DNA of 23,766 nt, from the IMG/VR virus record IMGVR_UViG_3300043119_000416, positions 1 to 23,766 of that record. One strand, 5' to 3'. Below are positions 1-8,637 of this stretch, in pieces. Position 1 is the first letter of the stretch, and each line of letters opens with the position of its first letter. Origin of the DNA: a virus. The translations under genes were made by a program, and so were the position numbers. The notes below the pieces were generated by a model. The model saw only the letters and a program-made list of their open reading frames with translations, did not search any database and was not told where the DNA came from.

Positions 1-8
1 AGGCTGGC

Positions 9-404
9 GTGCCTAATGGCCCCACAAAACAAGCTGAACTATCACGGGCGCAGGAAATAACCGAGCGCGGCGGCACGCCTTTGATGCCGGAAATCGAGGG
101 CGCAGAATACCTGGTGGCTTACTGGCAAGATCTTGGCGTGATCACATCGTCGGGAATGGGCTTGTCTGCTCTGAGTTCACAGGAAATTTGGGCCTGGGAT
201 CAATGTCATGGCACAATGCTGCAACCATGGGAGTTGCGCGTTTTGCGGGATATGTCTAGGTCTTACTTGGTGCAATTGCACGAAAGTGAAAATCCGGAAT
301 GTCTGCCTCCATTTGGTGATCCAGTAAATGTTTTTGATCGTGCGCTTGTGGCCAAAAAAGTCAGCAACGCATTCAGGTCATTTCAACAGGTAAAACCAAG
401 ATGA
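9..404 (+). CDS. Putative tail-assembly protein upstream of tape measure (possibly 5' partial)
   Basis: This protein of about 131 residues ends at the ATGA overlap with the tape measure gene, the place where lambda-like phages keep the tail assembly chaperones (gpG/gpT) or DUF1799-type proteins. Its middle (about residues 28-100) carries the pattern of an acidic start, a glycine/methionine-rich turn, a Trp-rich helix and a conserved 'LRDMSRSYL' helix, then a Pro-rich tail. I recognise this pattern from small proteins preceding tape measures in proteobacterial phages. The only start in view is GTG at 9; an in-frame ATG lies at 84 without a convincing ribosome site. The frame stays open to the window edge, so the real start, or a frameshift fusion with an upstream chaperone, may lie outside. 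The role is inferred from position and weak family resemblance. Confidence 0.6.
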   Translation: MPNGPTKQAELSRAQEITERGGTPLMPEIEGAEYLVAYWQDLGVITSSGMGLSALSSQEIWAWDQCHGTMLQPWELRVLRDMSRSYLVQLHESENPECLPPFGDPVNVFDRALVAKKVSNAFRSFQQVKPR

Positions 405-3400
405 GCACATCAGTCGGCACATTGACAATCGAGATGGCAGCCAACATCTTGCGCCTCCAGCAAGACATGGACAAGGCCAAGACAACCGTCGAAAACACCA
501 TGGCCAAGATCAGCAAGGCTGCTGGCGCTGCTGGCATGGCCCTTGGTGCATTGGGCGTGACTGTCGGTGTTGGCGCTTTTGCTGGCTGGATCAAAGGCGC
601 GATTGATGCAGCAGACGAAACCAGCAAACTTGCGCAAAAGATCGGCCTGGCCGTGCCGCAGGTGGCGGGATTGCAACTTGCATTTCGTCAATCGGGAATT
701 GATGCTGGAGCACTGCAAACCAGCATGAGCAAATTGTCGGTGGCGATTGCTGACGGCAACGATGCCTTTGTCGCAATGAATATCAGCACCAAAAAAGCTG
801 ATGGCACATTGAAGACAACCAGGGAAATGCTTGGAGACATTGCCGACAAGTTCAAAGATTATGAAGATGGGGCGGCAAAGACTGCACTGGCTGTTCAAAT
901 TTTTGGCAGGGCTGGTGCTGATCTGATCCCTCTTTTGAATGGTGGATCTGAGGCGCTCGACGAATTCGACGCAATGGCCAAGAAACTTGGCCTGACGCTT
1001 GACGAGGATACGGCCAAACGTGCCGAAAAGTTTAACGACACATTGGACTTGATGGGGCAGGGATTCAAAGGCATCAGCGCACAAGTCGCAGCACAAATGC
1101 TGCCAACACTTGAGGGGCTGGCTGATCAGTTCTTTTCGTCCATGACCGAGGGCGACCGCCTGAAGAAAATTGGCGATGCCTTGGCCATTGGATTGAAAAG
1201 TCTTTACGTTGTTGGCGTGGCTTTGGTCGGGGCTTTTCGGGCTGTTGGTGACACGCTTTATGCGGTTGGCGCTCAAGCCATGGCCGTGATGCGTGGTGAC
1301 TTTTCGGGTGCTGTCAAGATCGGCGAACAGTATGCCGCCGATATGAAGGCAAACTGGACAGGATCATTGGCTGAAATTGACAAGGCGTGGAATGCCAACG
1401 GCAGTACCGCAGTCAGCACCATGGCCGCCACCTCTGCGGCATTCAAAACACAAGCTCCAGTTGTTTCGACTGCAACCAAAAAGATGACCGATGAAACGGC
1501 CAAGAATACCGCCGAAACAGCAAAGCAAGAGGCCGAATATCAAAAGCTAATTCACAGCATCGAAAACAAAACAGAAGTGATGATTGCCGAGGCCGATGGC
1601 ACTGGCAAATTGACTGAGGCTCAAAAAATAGAATTGAAAGTGCAGCAAGACTTGCGCAATGGCACGCTCAAATTGACCGAAGAGCAAAAGGCCAACTTGG
1701 ATGCGGTTTTGAAATTGATGCTGGCGACCGAAGACAAAATCAAAACCGACAAAGAGATGGAGGCCACTCAGCTAAAAATCATCAAGGTTTCTGAGCAATT
1801 TGTAGATGCACAGAAAAAAGAAACTTCCTCTTTGATTGAGGGAAATCTGAAGCTGCAAGAACAAAACGATGTTTTGCGTCTTGGCGAGTCGGCTGTTCGT
1901 GCGCGTGAAATCGCTGTGCTGAGAGCCCAGGCAACAGACTTGGACTTTTATGCGGCAACATTTGAAGGCAACGAGGAGCTGGCCAACCAAGCACGACTGC
2001 TCCGCGAACGGGCAAATCTGCTTGAAGACAATGCTGGACTGGTGGCGGCCAAAGCCACCGCAGACGAGTGGAAGAAAACCTCTGAAAGCATCGAGTCCAG
2101 TTTGACCGATGCGCTCATGCGCGGTTTCGAGTCGGGCGAGGGGTTTGGCAAAAACCTCATGAGCACGCTTACCAACATGTTCAAGACATTGATCTTGCGG
2201 CCAATCATTCAACCCATTGCGCAGGCCGGATCGTCAATGGTTCTGAATGCCCTGGGCATTACATCCTCTGCGGCCTCTGCGGCTGGGGGTGCAAGCACGC
2301 TTGGCTCATTGGCATCAGGTGGTGGCTTGTTGGGTTCGATGGCCAATGCTGGCCAATACTTTGGCACAGGGTTCATGAATACGATCTCCGGATCTGGTGC
2401 GATGACGGGCTTAACGGCTGGCGCAGAAATTGGCGGCATGAGTGGCTTTGCGATGCAAGCTGGCGCTGTCATGCCTTATGTCGCAGCCGCGCTGGCGCTG
2501 GTTTCGCTGGTCGACTCGCTGGACGATTCGGGCACTTTGCACTCAGGCGGCACTGCTATGGCAAGCGCAACGGGCGCAAGAGCCACCACAGGCGAAGAAT
2601 TAAATTTTGTCGTGCAAACAAACGAAAAAATGCAGACCAGCATTGTCGGCATGGCTGGCAGCATTTCAAACACTTTGAACGGCTTGTCACGCGCATTTGG
2701 CATGGCCGAGGAGGTGGTGGTCGGCTTGGGCTTTGCAGACGATACAAGCGCAGACGGGGCATGGGGCGCTTTGAAGATTCTTGCCAGCGGCAGGACACTG
2801 GTGGATTGGGCCAGCGGCGTGGACAGATGGCCTGGGTTCGAGTTCTCGGACGGCGAGGCGGGGCTTGCAGAGTTCACGGCCAAGATCGCCACCGATGTGA
2901 AAGGCATGATTTCCTCGCTCGGCTTGCCCGAGTGGGCGATGTCGATCACAAACAATTTGCAAGATGGCGCCTCGCTGGAGCAAGTGCTTGAAACGCTGAA
3001 TCAGGTGGCAGCAATTCAATCAATGCTGGTGCAAGCAGGAGAGGCGCTGACGCTGATGGGCGGGCCATTCGCGGCGCTGGCCGCCAGCGGCGACGCTGCG
3101 GTGATGGCCATCTCGGGATTGGTCGGCGGCATCGATCAACTTGTGTCCAAGGCGCAAGGCTTTATGGCCAACTATTACACCGAGCAAGAACAATCCGGAG
3201 TGATCGCATCCTCGCTGGTGCAAGCCTTGTCGCAGGCAGGATTCACGCAAGCGCAAATCGAGGCGCTGGAGACTCGGGCAGATTTCCGCACGCTGTTGGA
3301 GAGCCTCAACGTCACCACCACCACTGGCCAGGAACAATTCGCCACGCTGTTGAATTTGCAAGACCAATTCGCGGGCCTGACCAGCACCATGAGCGAACAG

Positions 3401-4042
3401 CAAATGACGCTCTTGGAATTGATGGAATCTGCACCACAGGTGACAATTTTGGAGGCTATGGTTGAGGCCGAAACAGAAAATCAATCGCGCATCCAAACTG
3501 CCGAGGAATTGGCGCAAACGACTTTGAACTCAATGGACGGATCTTTGACTTCACTTAATGCAGAGGTGGCAAATTTATCCGGCGTAATGGTGACCGGATT
3601 AAGCGCAATTTCCTCGGCCACATCTGGGGCGATTGCAAGCGCGAATGAAATTGCAGAAGCAGCCATTGCTGCTGCACAAAAATCAGCGGCGGATGCAATT
3701 GCTCAAACGTCCAGCGAATATGCGCTCGGCGGCACAGGTTTTGCCTCGGGCGGTTTCTACAATGGCGGCATGGCGATGGTCGGGGAGCATGGGCCAGAAC
3801 TTATCAACTTTGGCGCTCCAGGGCAGATCTACACTGCTCCGGCCACAGCCAGCATGATGGGCGGCGGCGATGTGACAGCCGAGATTCGTGCCTTGCGTGA
3901 AGAGGTATCTATGATGCGCATGGAAACACGAGCCACCGCTGTGAACACTTCCAAGATCGCAAAATTGCAGGATAATTGGGATGTTCGCGGCTTGACCGTG
4001 AAAACCGATGCTGACCAACCTTTGGACACTGTGACCGTATGA
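401..4042 (+). CDS. Tail tape measure protein
   Basis: This 1213-residue protein should set tail length and occupy the tail tube. It begins with a helical region of about 35 residues, then an Ala/Gly-rich hydrophobic stretch (about 39-62), a second hydrophobic helix near 255-280, long Lys/Glu-rich coiled-coil stretches (about 365-570) and an Ala/Gly-rich middle. The C-terminus has the motif typical of tape measures, a Gly-rich 'FASGG' followed by 'VGEHGPEL' near residue 1127, and then a short coiled coil. The ATG overlaps the upstream stop (ATGA), so it is probably translationally coupled. At about 0.15 nm per residue, the usual rule for tape measures, the tail would be about 180 nm. That figure is inference. 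Confidence 0.95.
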   Translation: MSTSVGTLTIEMAANILRLQQDMDKAKTTVENTMAKISKAAGAAGMALGALGVTVGVGAFAGWIKGAIDAADETSKLAQKIGLAVPQVAGLQLAFRQSGIDAGALQTSMSKLSVAIADGNDAFVAMNISTKKADGTLKTTREMLGDIADKFKDYEDGAAKTALAVQIFGRAGADLIPLLNGGSEALDEFDAMAKKLGLTLDEDTAKRAEKFNDTLDLMGQGFKGISAQVAAQMLPTLEGLADQFFSSMTEGDRLKKIGDALAIGLKSLYVVGVALVGAFRAVGDTLYAVGAQAMAVMRGDFSGAVKIGEQYAADMKANWTGSLAEIDKAWNANGSTAVSTMAATSAAFKTQAPVVSTATKKMTDETAKNTAETAKQEAEYQKLIHSIENKTEVMIAEADGTGKLTEAQKIELKVQQDLRNGTLKLTEEQKANLDAVLKLMLATEDKIKTDKEMEATQLKIIKVSEQFVDAQKKETSSLIEGNLKLQEQNDVLRLGESAVRAREIAVLRAQATDLDFYAATFEGNEELANQARLLRERANLLEDNAGLVAAKATADEWKKTSESIESSLTDALMRGFESGEGFGKNLMSTLTNMFKTLILRPIIQPIAQAGSSMVLNALGITSSAASAAGGASTLGSLASGGGLLGSMANAGQYFGTGFMNTISGSGAMTGLTAGAEIGGMSGFAMQAGAVMPYVAAALALVSLVDSLDDSGTLHSGGTAMASATGARATTGEELNFVVQTNEKMQTSIVGMAGSISNTLNGLSRAFGMAEEVVVGLGFADDTSADGAWGALKILASGRTLVDWASGVDRWPGFEFSDGEAGLAEFTAKIATDVKGMISSLGLPEWAMSITNNLQDGASLEQVLETLNQVAAIQSMLVQAGEALTLMGGPFAALAASGDAAVMAISGLVGGIDQLVSKAQGFMANYYTEQEQSGVIASSLVQALSQAGFTQAQIEALETRADFRTLLESLNVTTTTGQEQFATLLNLQDQFAGLTSTMSEQQMTLLELMESAPQVTILEAMVEAETENQSRIQTAEELAQTTLNSMDGSLTSLNAEVANLSGVMVTGLSAISSATSGAIASANEIAEAAIAAAQKSAADAIAQTSSEYALGGTGFASGGFYNGGMAMVGEHGPELINFGAPGQIYTAPATASMMGGGDVTAEIRALREEVSMMRMETRATAVNTSKIAKLQDNWDVRGLTVKTDADQPLDTVTV

Positions 4043-4935
4043 AAGTGATCAAGCCCACCACTATCACCGATGCGATGATCGTGTCAAGCAACGCTGTGGA
4101 GGCGCACGCTGCTTGGGCCGTGGGCACGACATACGCAAAAGATGCGATGGTCGATTATGGCCAGCACTACTACATCAGCCTGGTGAACAGCAACACTGGC
4201 AACTTGCCCGATGCGGTTGGCTCGACCTTTTGGTCGCAGACTGGTCCAGACAACAAACACGCGATGTTTGATGCGCAGATCAGCACGGCCACAACGGCCA
4301 CATCACCGCTGATCGTTTCGGTAAAACCTGGGATTGCCAACTCGGCGGCATTCCTCGGTCTGGTTGGAACAGAACTGACTGTGACGATGATCGACAACAC
4401 GGGCGGGCCAACGGTCTACACACGCACCGTGAACCTTGACGGCACGATCATCACCGATTGGTACATGTATTTTTTCGAGCCATTTGTGCAGCTTGGCGAG
4501 GTGGTGCTGACCGACTTGCCGCCTTACTCCAACGGCATCATCACGATGACGCTGACCTCGGGCGGTTCGGTGGCTGTTGGTGAGTTCTTGGTTGGTGCTG
4601 TTTACCAGATCGGCGAAAATGACCTGGAGCACGGCGCGACCATTGGAATTATTGACTATAGTCGCAAGGACACAGATCCAGACACGGGCGTGGTCACCTT
4701 TGTGCCTCGGGCTTATTCCAAGCGCATGAGTGGCCAATTCCTTTTGGCCAATGGTGCGATCAGCGGAGTGCAGCAAATCCTGGCATCCATTCGTGCAACA
4801 CCAAGCGTTTATATTGGCTCCGAGGCGACCGACTACGGGGCGCTGATTGTGTATGGTTTTTATCGTGACTTTTCCATCGACATCGCTTATCCAACTCACA
4901 GTTGGTGCCGCATCGAGGTGGAAGGGCTTGTTTAA
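4039..4935 (+). CDS. Tail protein with carbohydrate-binding-like N-terminus
   Basis: This 298-residue protein starts in an ATGA overlap with the tape measure stop. Residues about 22-70 contain the spaced aromatic pattern of CBM5/12-like modules: 'AAWAVGTTY', then 'YYISL', then 'STFWSQTG'. Similar modules are common in phage tail-tip and fibre proteins, where they may touch surface glycans. The rest is predicted beta-rich, with many Thr/Val/Gly residues and no catalytic motif I can recognise. Its place directly after the tape measure is where distal-tail or baseplate proteins are encoded, so a structural role at the tail tip is likely. I cannot say which component it is. Confidence 0.7.
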   Translation: MKVIKPTTITDAMIVSSNAVEAHAAWAVGTTYAKDAMVDYGQHYYISLVNSNTGNLPDAVGSTFWSQTGPDNKHAMFDAQISTATTATSPLIVSVKPGIANSAAFLGLVGTELTVTMIDNTGGPTVYTRTVNLDGTIITDWYMYFFEPFVQLGEVVLTDLPPYSNGIITMTLTSGGSVAVGEFLVGAVYQIGENDLEHGATIGIIDYSRKDTDPDTGVVTFVPRAYSKRMSGQFLLANGAISGVQQILASIRATPSVYIGSEATDYGALIVYGFYRDFSIDIAYPTHSWCRIEVEGLV

Positions 4936-4950
4936 TTAAGGAAAAAGAAA

Positions 4951-6246
4951 ATGGCTATCACACCACTGCCAACGCCTCCCACGCGAGATGATCCCACGAA
5001 CTTTGCTGCACGGGGTGACGCATTCCTTGCGGCTTTGCCAACATTTGTGACAGAGGCCAATGCACAGGCCGACACGGTGAACACGCAAGCTGCTTTGGTC
5101 ACAGCATCGGCGGCTGTGGCTGGCGCTGCATCCAAGGCCGCACTCGGCGCGGCCAATTACAAAGGAGAGTGGGCAGACCTGACTGGCGCTCTGGCTGTTC
5201 CAGCGAGTGTTTCGCATTCTGGCAGTGTTTGGTTATTGATCAATTCATTGGCAAACGTCACCGCGAGTGAGCCTGGGGTGACTGGTGATTGGGCAGACAT
5301 TGGTGTCCTCGGTTCTTCTTTTCAAGAATTCACCACATCAACAAGTTACGAAAAATCATCTGACGCAAAATTTGTGATGGTTGAATTGTGGGCCGCTGGC
5401 GGTGGCGGTGGATCAGGGCAGTCGAGCACAGCAGGTACCGAAAGGGGCGGCGGCGGTGGTGGCGGCGGCGGGGCTTATGTCACCCGAGTTTTCAAGGCCG
5501 AAGAGTTGGACCTGATAACTTACATCGTGCTTGGCGCTGGCGGTGCTGGCGGTGCTGCAAGGACCACCGCACAGACAGGAGCAGCTGGTTCTGTTGGTGG
5601 CAACACAACTTTTCAACCATTTTCGGGCGCAGCTTATTTGGCGGCCTATGGCGGCGCTGGCGGCCTTGGAGGTTCTTCAACGGCCATATGGGGTGGCGGC
5701 GGCGGCGGTGCGCTTGCGGCTGGAAACCTTTATATAGGTGGAGCGCCTAGAGGGTTATATGACAATGGAAGCAACACTGTTGCTGGTGCTTTTGGCGGTG
5801 GCGATGGAACCACTGCTGCTGCTTCACCATCAGGTTTTGGTGGCGGCGCTGGCGGGGCAGGAAGATCGAATTCAGGGTTGTTTGGCAGTTGCTCATATCA
5901 AGGCGGCGCTGGTGGTGGTGGTGGTGGTGGAATCACGGGGGCAAACGTATCATATGCGGGCGGTCCTGGCGGTTCCATCACAGGAGCATCAGGCGGCGGC
6001 GGCGCTGGTGGCGCTGGTGCTGCAACCGCATCAAGTGTCGGAGGAAATGGAACAGAAGGGACTTCTCCAAGGTTTGGAGGCGGCGGCGGCGGTGGTGGTG
6101 GATCAACCATTGGAGTTGGCGGCACTGGTGCGAATGGTGGTCCTCGCGGCGCTGGCGGCGGCGGTGGTGGCGCATCAATTTCAGGCTCAAACTCTGGCGC
6201 TGGTGGCACTGGCGGCGCTGGCTTTGCCAGAATTTACACTTGGTAA
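4951..6246 (+). CDS. Glycine-rich tail fibre / tip adhesin
   Basis: This 431-residue protein is preceded by a good ribosome site (AAGGA, 4938-4942). Residues 1-65 form an Ala-rich helical section typical of the virion-anchoring end of tail fibres. Residues about 70-115 resemble a small Trp/Gly module ('YKGEWADL', 'GDWADIG'). From about residue 150 to the end the protein is dominated by runs of glycine (up to eight or nine in a row) mixed with Ala, Ser and Thr, and it ends 'GFARIYTW'. That ending and the composition match the glycine-rich domain seen at the C-terminus of many tail proteins. Polyglycine-II helix sandwiches in phage adhesins such as S16 gp38 are the known structural precedent. 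The likely role is receptor recognition. The GGC/GGT-rich DNA gives long meaningless reading frames in other phases. Confidence 0.8.
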   Translation: MAITPLPTPPTRDDPTNFAARGDAFLAALPTFVTEANAQADTVNTQAALVTASAAVAGAASKAALGAANYKGEWADLTGALAVPASVSHSGSVWLLINSLANVTASEPGVTGDWADIGVLGSSFQEFTTSTSYEKSSDAKFVMVELWAAGGGGGSGQSSTAGTERGGGGGGGGGAYVTRVFKAEELDLITYIVLGAGGAGGAARTTAQTGAAGSVGGNTTFQPFSGAAYLAAYGGAGGLGGSSTAIWGGGGGGALAAGNLYIGGAPRGLYDNGSNTVAGAFGGGDGTTAAASPSGFGGGAGGAGRSNSGLFGSCSYQGGAGGGGGGGITGANVSYAGGPGGSITGASGGGGAGGAGAATASSVGGNGTEGTSPRFGGGGGGGGGSTIGVGGTGANGGPRGAGGGGGGASISGSNSGAGGTGGAGFARIYTW

Positions 6247-6257
6247 GGAATCAAAAA

Positions 6258-6623
6258 ATGAGAGCACACGTTATTCAAAACGGTTTTGTGGTCAACACAA
6301 TTGAGGTTTCATCCTTGGATTTTTTGCCAAACTTGATCGCTGGAGATGTCGGCGGCATTGGCTGGGAATGGGATGGTGAAACCCTGATTGATCGAGTCAC
6401 ACCAACGCCAGAGCAGATCGCAGAAAATTTGGCTGCGGAGGCTCGGGCAAAAAGAGCAAAAATCCTGGCTGAGGAAATCGACACGATGAATCCAATGCGA
6501 TGGGCAACATTGAGCACCACCAAAAAGGCAGAGTGGACAGCATACCGCCAGGCGCTGCTTGACCTGCCTGCGCAAGAGGGCTTTCCTCTTACAATCAATT
6601 GGCCCACAGCACCAACAGCTTGA
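6258..6623 (+). CDS. Tail fibre assembly-like protein (Phage_tail_APC-like)
   Basis: This protein has 121 residues. The start is set by the ATG at 6258 with AAGGA eight bases upstream; the longer open frame upstream is only a shadow of the polyglycine gene. The C-terminal third carries the signature of tail assembly chaperone-like proteins: 'KKAEWTAYRQALLDL' followed by 'FPLTINWPTAP'. A charged helix rich in Ala, Lys and Glu precedes it. Such proteins usually lie directly after the fibre gene and help it fold or trimerise, and this one follows the glycine-rich adhesin at 11 bases. The chaperone function is inferred from family and position. Confidence 0.72.
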   Translation: MRAHVIQNGFVVNTIEVSSLDFLPNLIAGDVGGIGWEWDGETLIDRVTPTPEQIAENLAAEARAKRAKILAEEIDTMNPMRWATLSTTKKAEWTAYRQALLDLPAQEGFPLTINWPTAPTA

Positions 6624-6634
6624 AGGATTGAGCC

Positions 6635-7294
6635 ATGAGCATTGAAACACAAACACAAGACTTGATCGACGCAGCCAATGACCTGAACGTGGCCGCCACA
6701 GGGCTGCAAAGCGTGGTGGTTACTCAGGCAAATGCCGCACGCGATGCGGCGCAAGGTTATGCCACCGCAGCGGCGGCCAGTGCTGCAAGTGCTGCTGGCG
6801 CGGTCAATGCGGCCTTTGTCTCTGCGCTGATCACCACGCCACAGGCCAACAGCACCGTGACGGCCGCAACACTGACAGGTCACACATTCAGCATTCCTCC
6901 TGGCAAAACGCTGACGCTGATGGGCCGGATGATCTTTACATCGGCGGCGACGACCACTGGCGCTTTTTACGGTTATGAGGCCACACACCCCGTGGGCGCT
7001 GATGGCAATTTGCAAGGTTCATGGTTTGCCGAGGTAAACCTGTCGAGCGCGGCGGCTTCCACATCGCTGACTGACGGTGACGCAGTTGATCTGGCAGCCA
7101 ACACAACGCTGGCCGCTGGTGTCTTGGGCACAGCATCGGCCGCTGGCAACAATGCCGCCATGATCAACTTGGCGCTGAAAAACAATTCCACAAACGTCAC
7201 ATCCACCGTGGCTTTGCAATTCAGATCTGAGGTGGCCACAAGCGCGATCACAGCGGTTGTCGGCACAAACGCGACTGGCTACATCCTGGGGTAA
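6635..7294 (+). CDS. Putative tail fibre / virion structural protein
   Basis: This 219-residue protein has a clear ribosome site (GAAGGA, 6622-6627). Residues 1-65 are Ala/Gln-rich, with a heptad-like pattern that should form a coiled coil, as at the base of trimeric fibres. The remainder is rich in Thr, Ser, Ala and Gly and looks like a beta-sandwich ('PGKTLTLMGRMIF', 'ATGAFYGYE'). There is no enzyme motif. It follows the fibre assembly protein and precedes the lysis-associated membrane proteins, so a second fibre or tip decoration protein is the best reading. I do not recognise a named family. Confidence 0.6.
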   Translation: MSIETQTQDLIDAANDLNVAATGLQSVVVTQANAARDAAQGYATAAAASAASAAGAVNAAFVSALITTPQANSTVTAATLTGHTFSIPPGKTLTLMGRMIFTSAATTTGAFYGYEATHPVGADGNLQGSWFAEVNLSSAAASTSLTDGDAVDLAANTTLAAGVLGTASAAGNNAAMINLALKNNSTNVTSTVALQFRSEVATSAITAVVGTNATGYILG

Positions 7295-7297
7295 CGA

Positions 7298-7477
7298 ATG
7301 AGCACGATCGACGCAACAGACGCACGCCTGTCTACCCATGAACAGGTGTGTGCTTTCCGATATGAGCAGATCAATGCCAGGCTCAAGCGGCTGGAGGGCG
7401 TCATCGTCACCGCAGCAGGGGTGATGATCATGTCAATGGCTGGCGTGATCTTTTCGGCACTCTGGTTGACAAAATGA
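7298..7477 (+). CDS. Small membrane protein, XhlA-like layout
   Basis: This protein has 59 residues. The N-terminal half (1-34) is a charged amphipathic helix with 'RYEQINARLKRLEG', and residues about 35-57 are one hydrophobic segment ending in 'LWLTK'. This layout, a short coiled-coil helix followed by a single membrane span, resembles haemolysin XhlA-type proteins found in phage lysis regions. The match is by architecture only. GGGG lies six bases before the ATG, and the stop overlaps the next start (ATGA at 7474). Confidence 0.6.
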   Translation: MSTIDATDARLSTHEQVCAFRYEQINARLKRLEGVIVTAAGVMIMSMAGVIFSALWLTK

Positions 7478-7581
7478 AAGACTGGGCCGTGGCATTCATT
7501 GCTGCGGTCTTTGTCTGTGCCATCGTGGTCTGGACCACCTACACCCTCATTCCAATTTTCAGGGCTTTTTATGTTGGTTGA
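7474..7581 (+). CDS. 35-residue membrane microprotein
   Basis: This very short frame is supported by an ATGA overlap with the gene before it and a 11-base overlap with the gene after it. It begins 'MKDWAVAF', and residues about 4-30 are almost entirely hydrophobic, so it should be a single membrane span with a short positively charged tail ('FRAFYVG'). It could be a holin-like or lysis-regulating peptide, but nothing beyond topology and position supports that. It is a plausible real gene because the overlaps fit the compact arrangement around it. Confidence 0.5.
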   Translation: MKDWAVAFIAAVFVCAIVVWTTYTLIPIFRAFYVG

Positions 7582-8032
7582 ACTTGCGGCGGCAAACGCA
7601 GCCTTCAATGTCATCAAGCAAGCCTTGGCCAATGGCAAAGAGTTGTCGGCCATCGGTGGTCGGGTTTTTGATTATTTCGACAACAAGGCCAAGATCCAAG
7701 AAAAGGCCACCAGGAAATCAGCAAGCGGTGCAGAGCGTTCAGACATGGAAGAATTCATGGCGCTTGAGCAACTCAAGCAGCAAGAGGAGCACCTGCGCGA
7801 ATCCATGGTCTACGCTGGCAGGGCTGGCATGTGGGATGACTGGGTGAAATTCCAAGCCCAGGCTGCACGGCGCAGGCGTGAACAAAAAGAGGCCATTGCC
7901 CGTGCCGCCATTTTGCGCAAAGAGCGCGTGGAGCGATTCGTCGAGTATTTTTCAATCGGCATGGCCACAATCATCTTGGCTGCGCTGATCATTTATGGTG
8001 TCATCATTTACATGACATACATCAGAAAATGA
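7571..8032 (+). CDS. Conserved phage membrane-anchored coiled-coil protein
   Basis: This 153-residue protein starts at the ATG at 7571 with AGGG at 7561-7564. A frame opening at TTG 7499 overlaps two other genes and is less likely. Residues 1-45 form a helix ('AANAAFNVIKQAL') and residues 55-125 a highly charged helix with 'EEFMALEQLKQQEE' and 'GMWDDWVKFQ'. Residues about 128-150 are a C-terminal membrane span. I recall proteins with the same layout in many aquatic phages, encoded between tail and lysis genes and without assigned function. It overlaps the next gene by ATGA. Confidence 0.7.
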   Translation: MLVELAAANAAFNVIKQALANGKELSAIGGRVFDYFDNKAKIQEKATRKSASGAERSDMEEFMALEQLKQQEEHLRESMVYAGRAGMWDDWVKFQAQAARRRREQKEAIARAAILRKERVERFVEYFSIGMATIILAALIIYGVIIYMTYIRK

Positions 8033-8637
8033 GCGAAAAGCCAGCATCTTTGATCGACAAGGTGCTTGCCTATGTGGACAGCCCTTTTAAGCTGTTCTCG
8101 GTGATTCTGATGGGCCTGGTGGCCTTTGCCGGATACTTTGTCTGGCAAAACCAGGACTTCATGCGCGATGCTTACAAAGAATCAAAAAAACTGCCAGAGA
8201 TCAACACGGCCAGGGCTGATGATGCAAGCGCCATGTTGTTCAAAAAAACAGGCGCGACCGTGGTGGCTGTGTTCAAGGTCAATCCACTTTTCAACAGCCG
8301 CACGCTTTACAAGGCATACACAAAAGACGGTCGCGACAAATCCATCGAGGACATTGATGTCGGGCTGTTCAGTCAGAATTCGGCAAACAATGCCGATGTC
8401 ATCAAATTGATGACTAATGAAATGCCCTGCGGCGAGTATCGTTATGCACAGTCTGAAGTCGGGCTTTGGTATTTGGACAAGGGCGTCACGTTTACCTGTC
8501 GGGTCAGCGTGCCTCCAGATTCGCACAGATTCGTCGGCCAGGTGACGGTCGGGTGGTCCGAGCCACCGCAAAACATTGAGCAAGTTCGCTTCATGCTGGA
8601 GATCGCCAGCGCCATGTTGACAAAAAGGGGAAATTGA
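8029..8637 (+). CDS. Membrane-anchored protein with extracytoplasmic domain, unknown function
   Basis: This 202-residue protein starts in an ATGA overlap. It has a short charged N-terminus, one membrane span at residues about 19-40, and then a domain of about 160 residues with mixed alpha/beta character. Following the positive-inside rule, the large domain should face the periplasm. Two cysteines in this domain ('MPCGEYR' and 'FTCRVSV') could pair there. It is encoded with the other membrane proteins of the lysis region, but it lacks the lipobox or Pro-rich stretch of spanins. I do not recognise the family with certainty. Confidence 0.65.
   Translation: MSEKPASLIDKVLAYVDSPFKLFSVILMGLVAFAGYFVWQNQDFMRDAYKESKKLPEINTARADDASAMLFKKTGATVVAVFKVNPLFNSRTLYKAYTKDGRDKSIEDIDVGLFSQNSANNADVIKLMTNEMPCGEYRYAQSEVGLWYLDKGVTFTCRVSVPPDSHRFVGQVTVGWSEPPQNIEQVRFMLEIASAMLTKRGN

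Noticed and set aside
410-1276. Long minus-strand frame opposite the tape measure gene
   Set aside because: It is antisense to a clear gene, has an odd Cys/His-rich composition and no family resemblance or ribosome site.
5738-6304. Long plus-strand frames inside the adhesin gene (also 5889-6257 in another frame)
   Set aside because: They come from the GGC/GGT repeats read in other phases (Leu/Val/Ala or Arg/Trp strings) and have no ribosome sites; only the part from ATG 6258 is a real gene.
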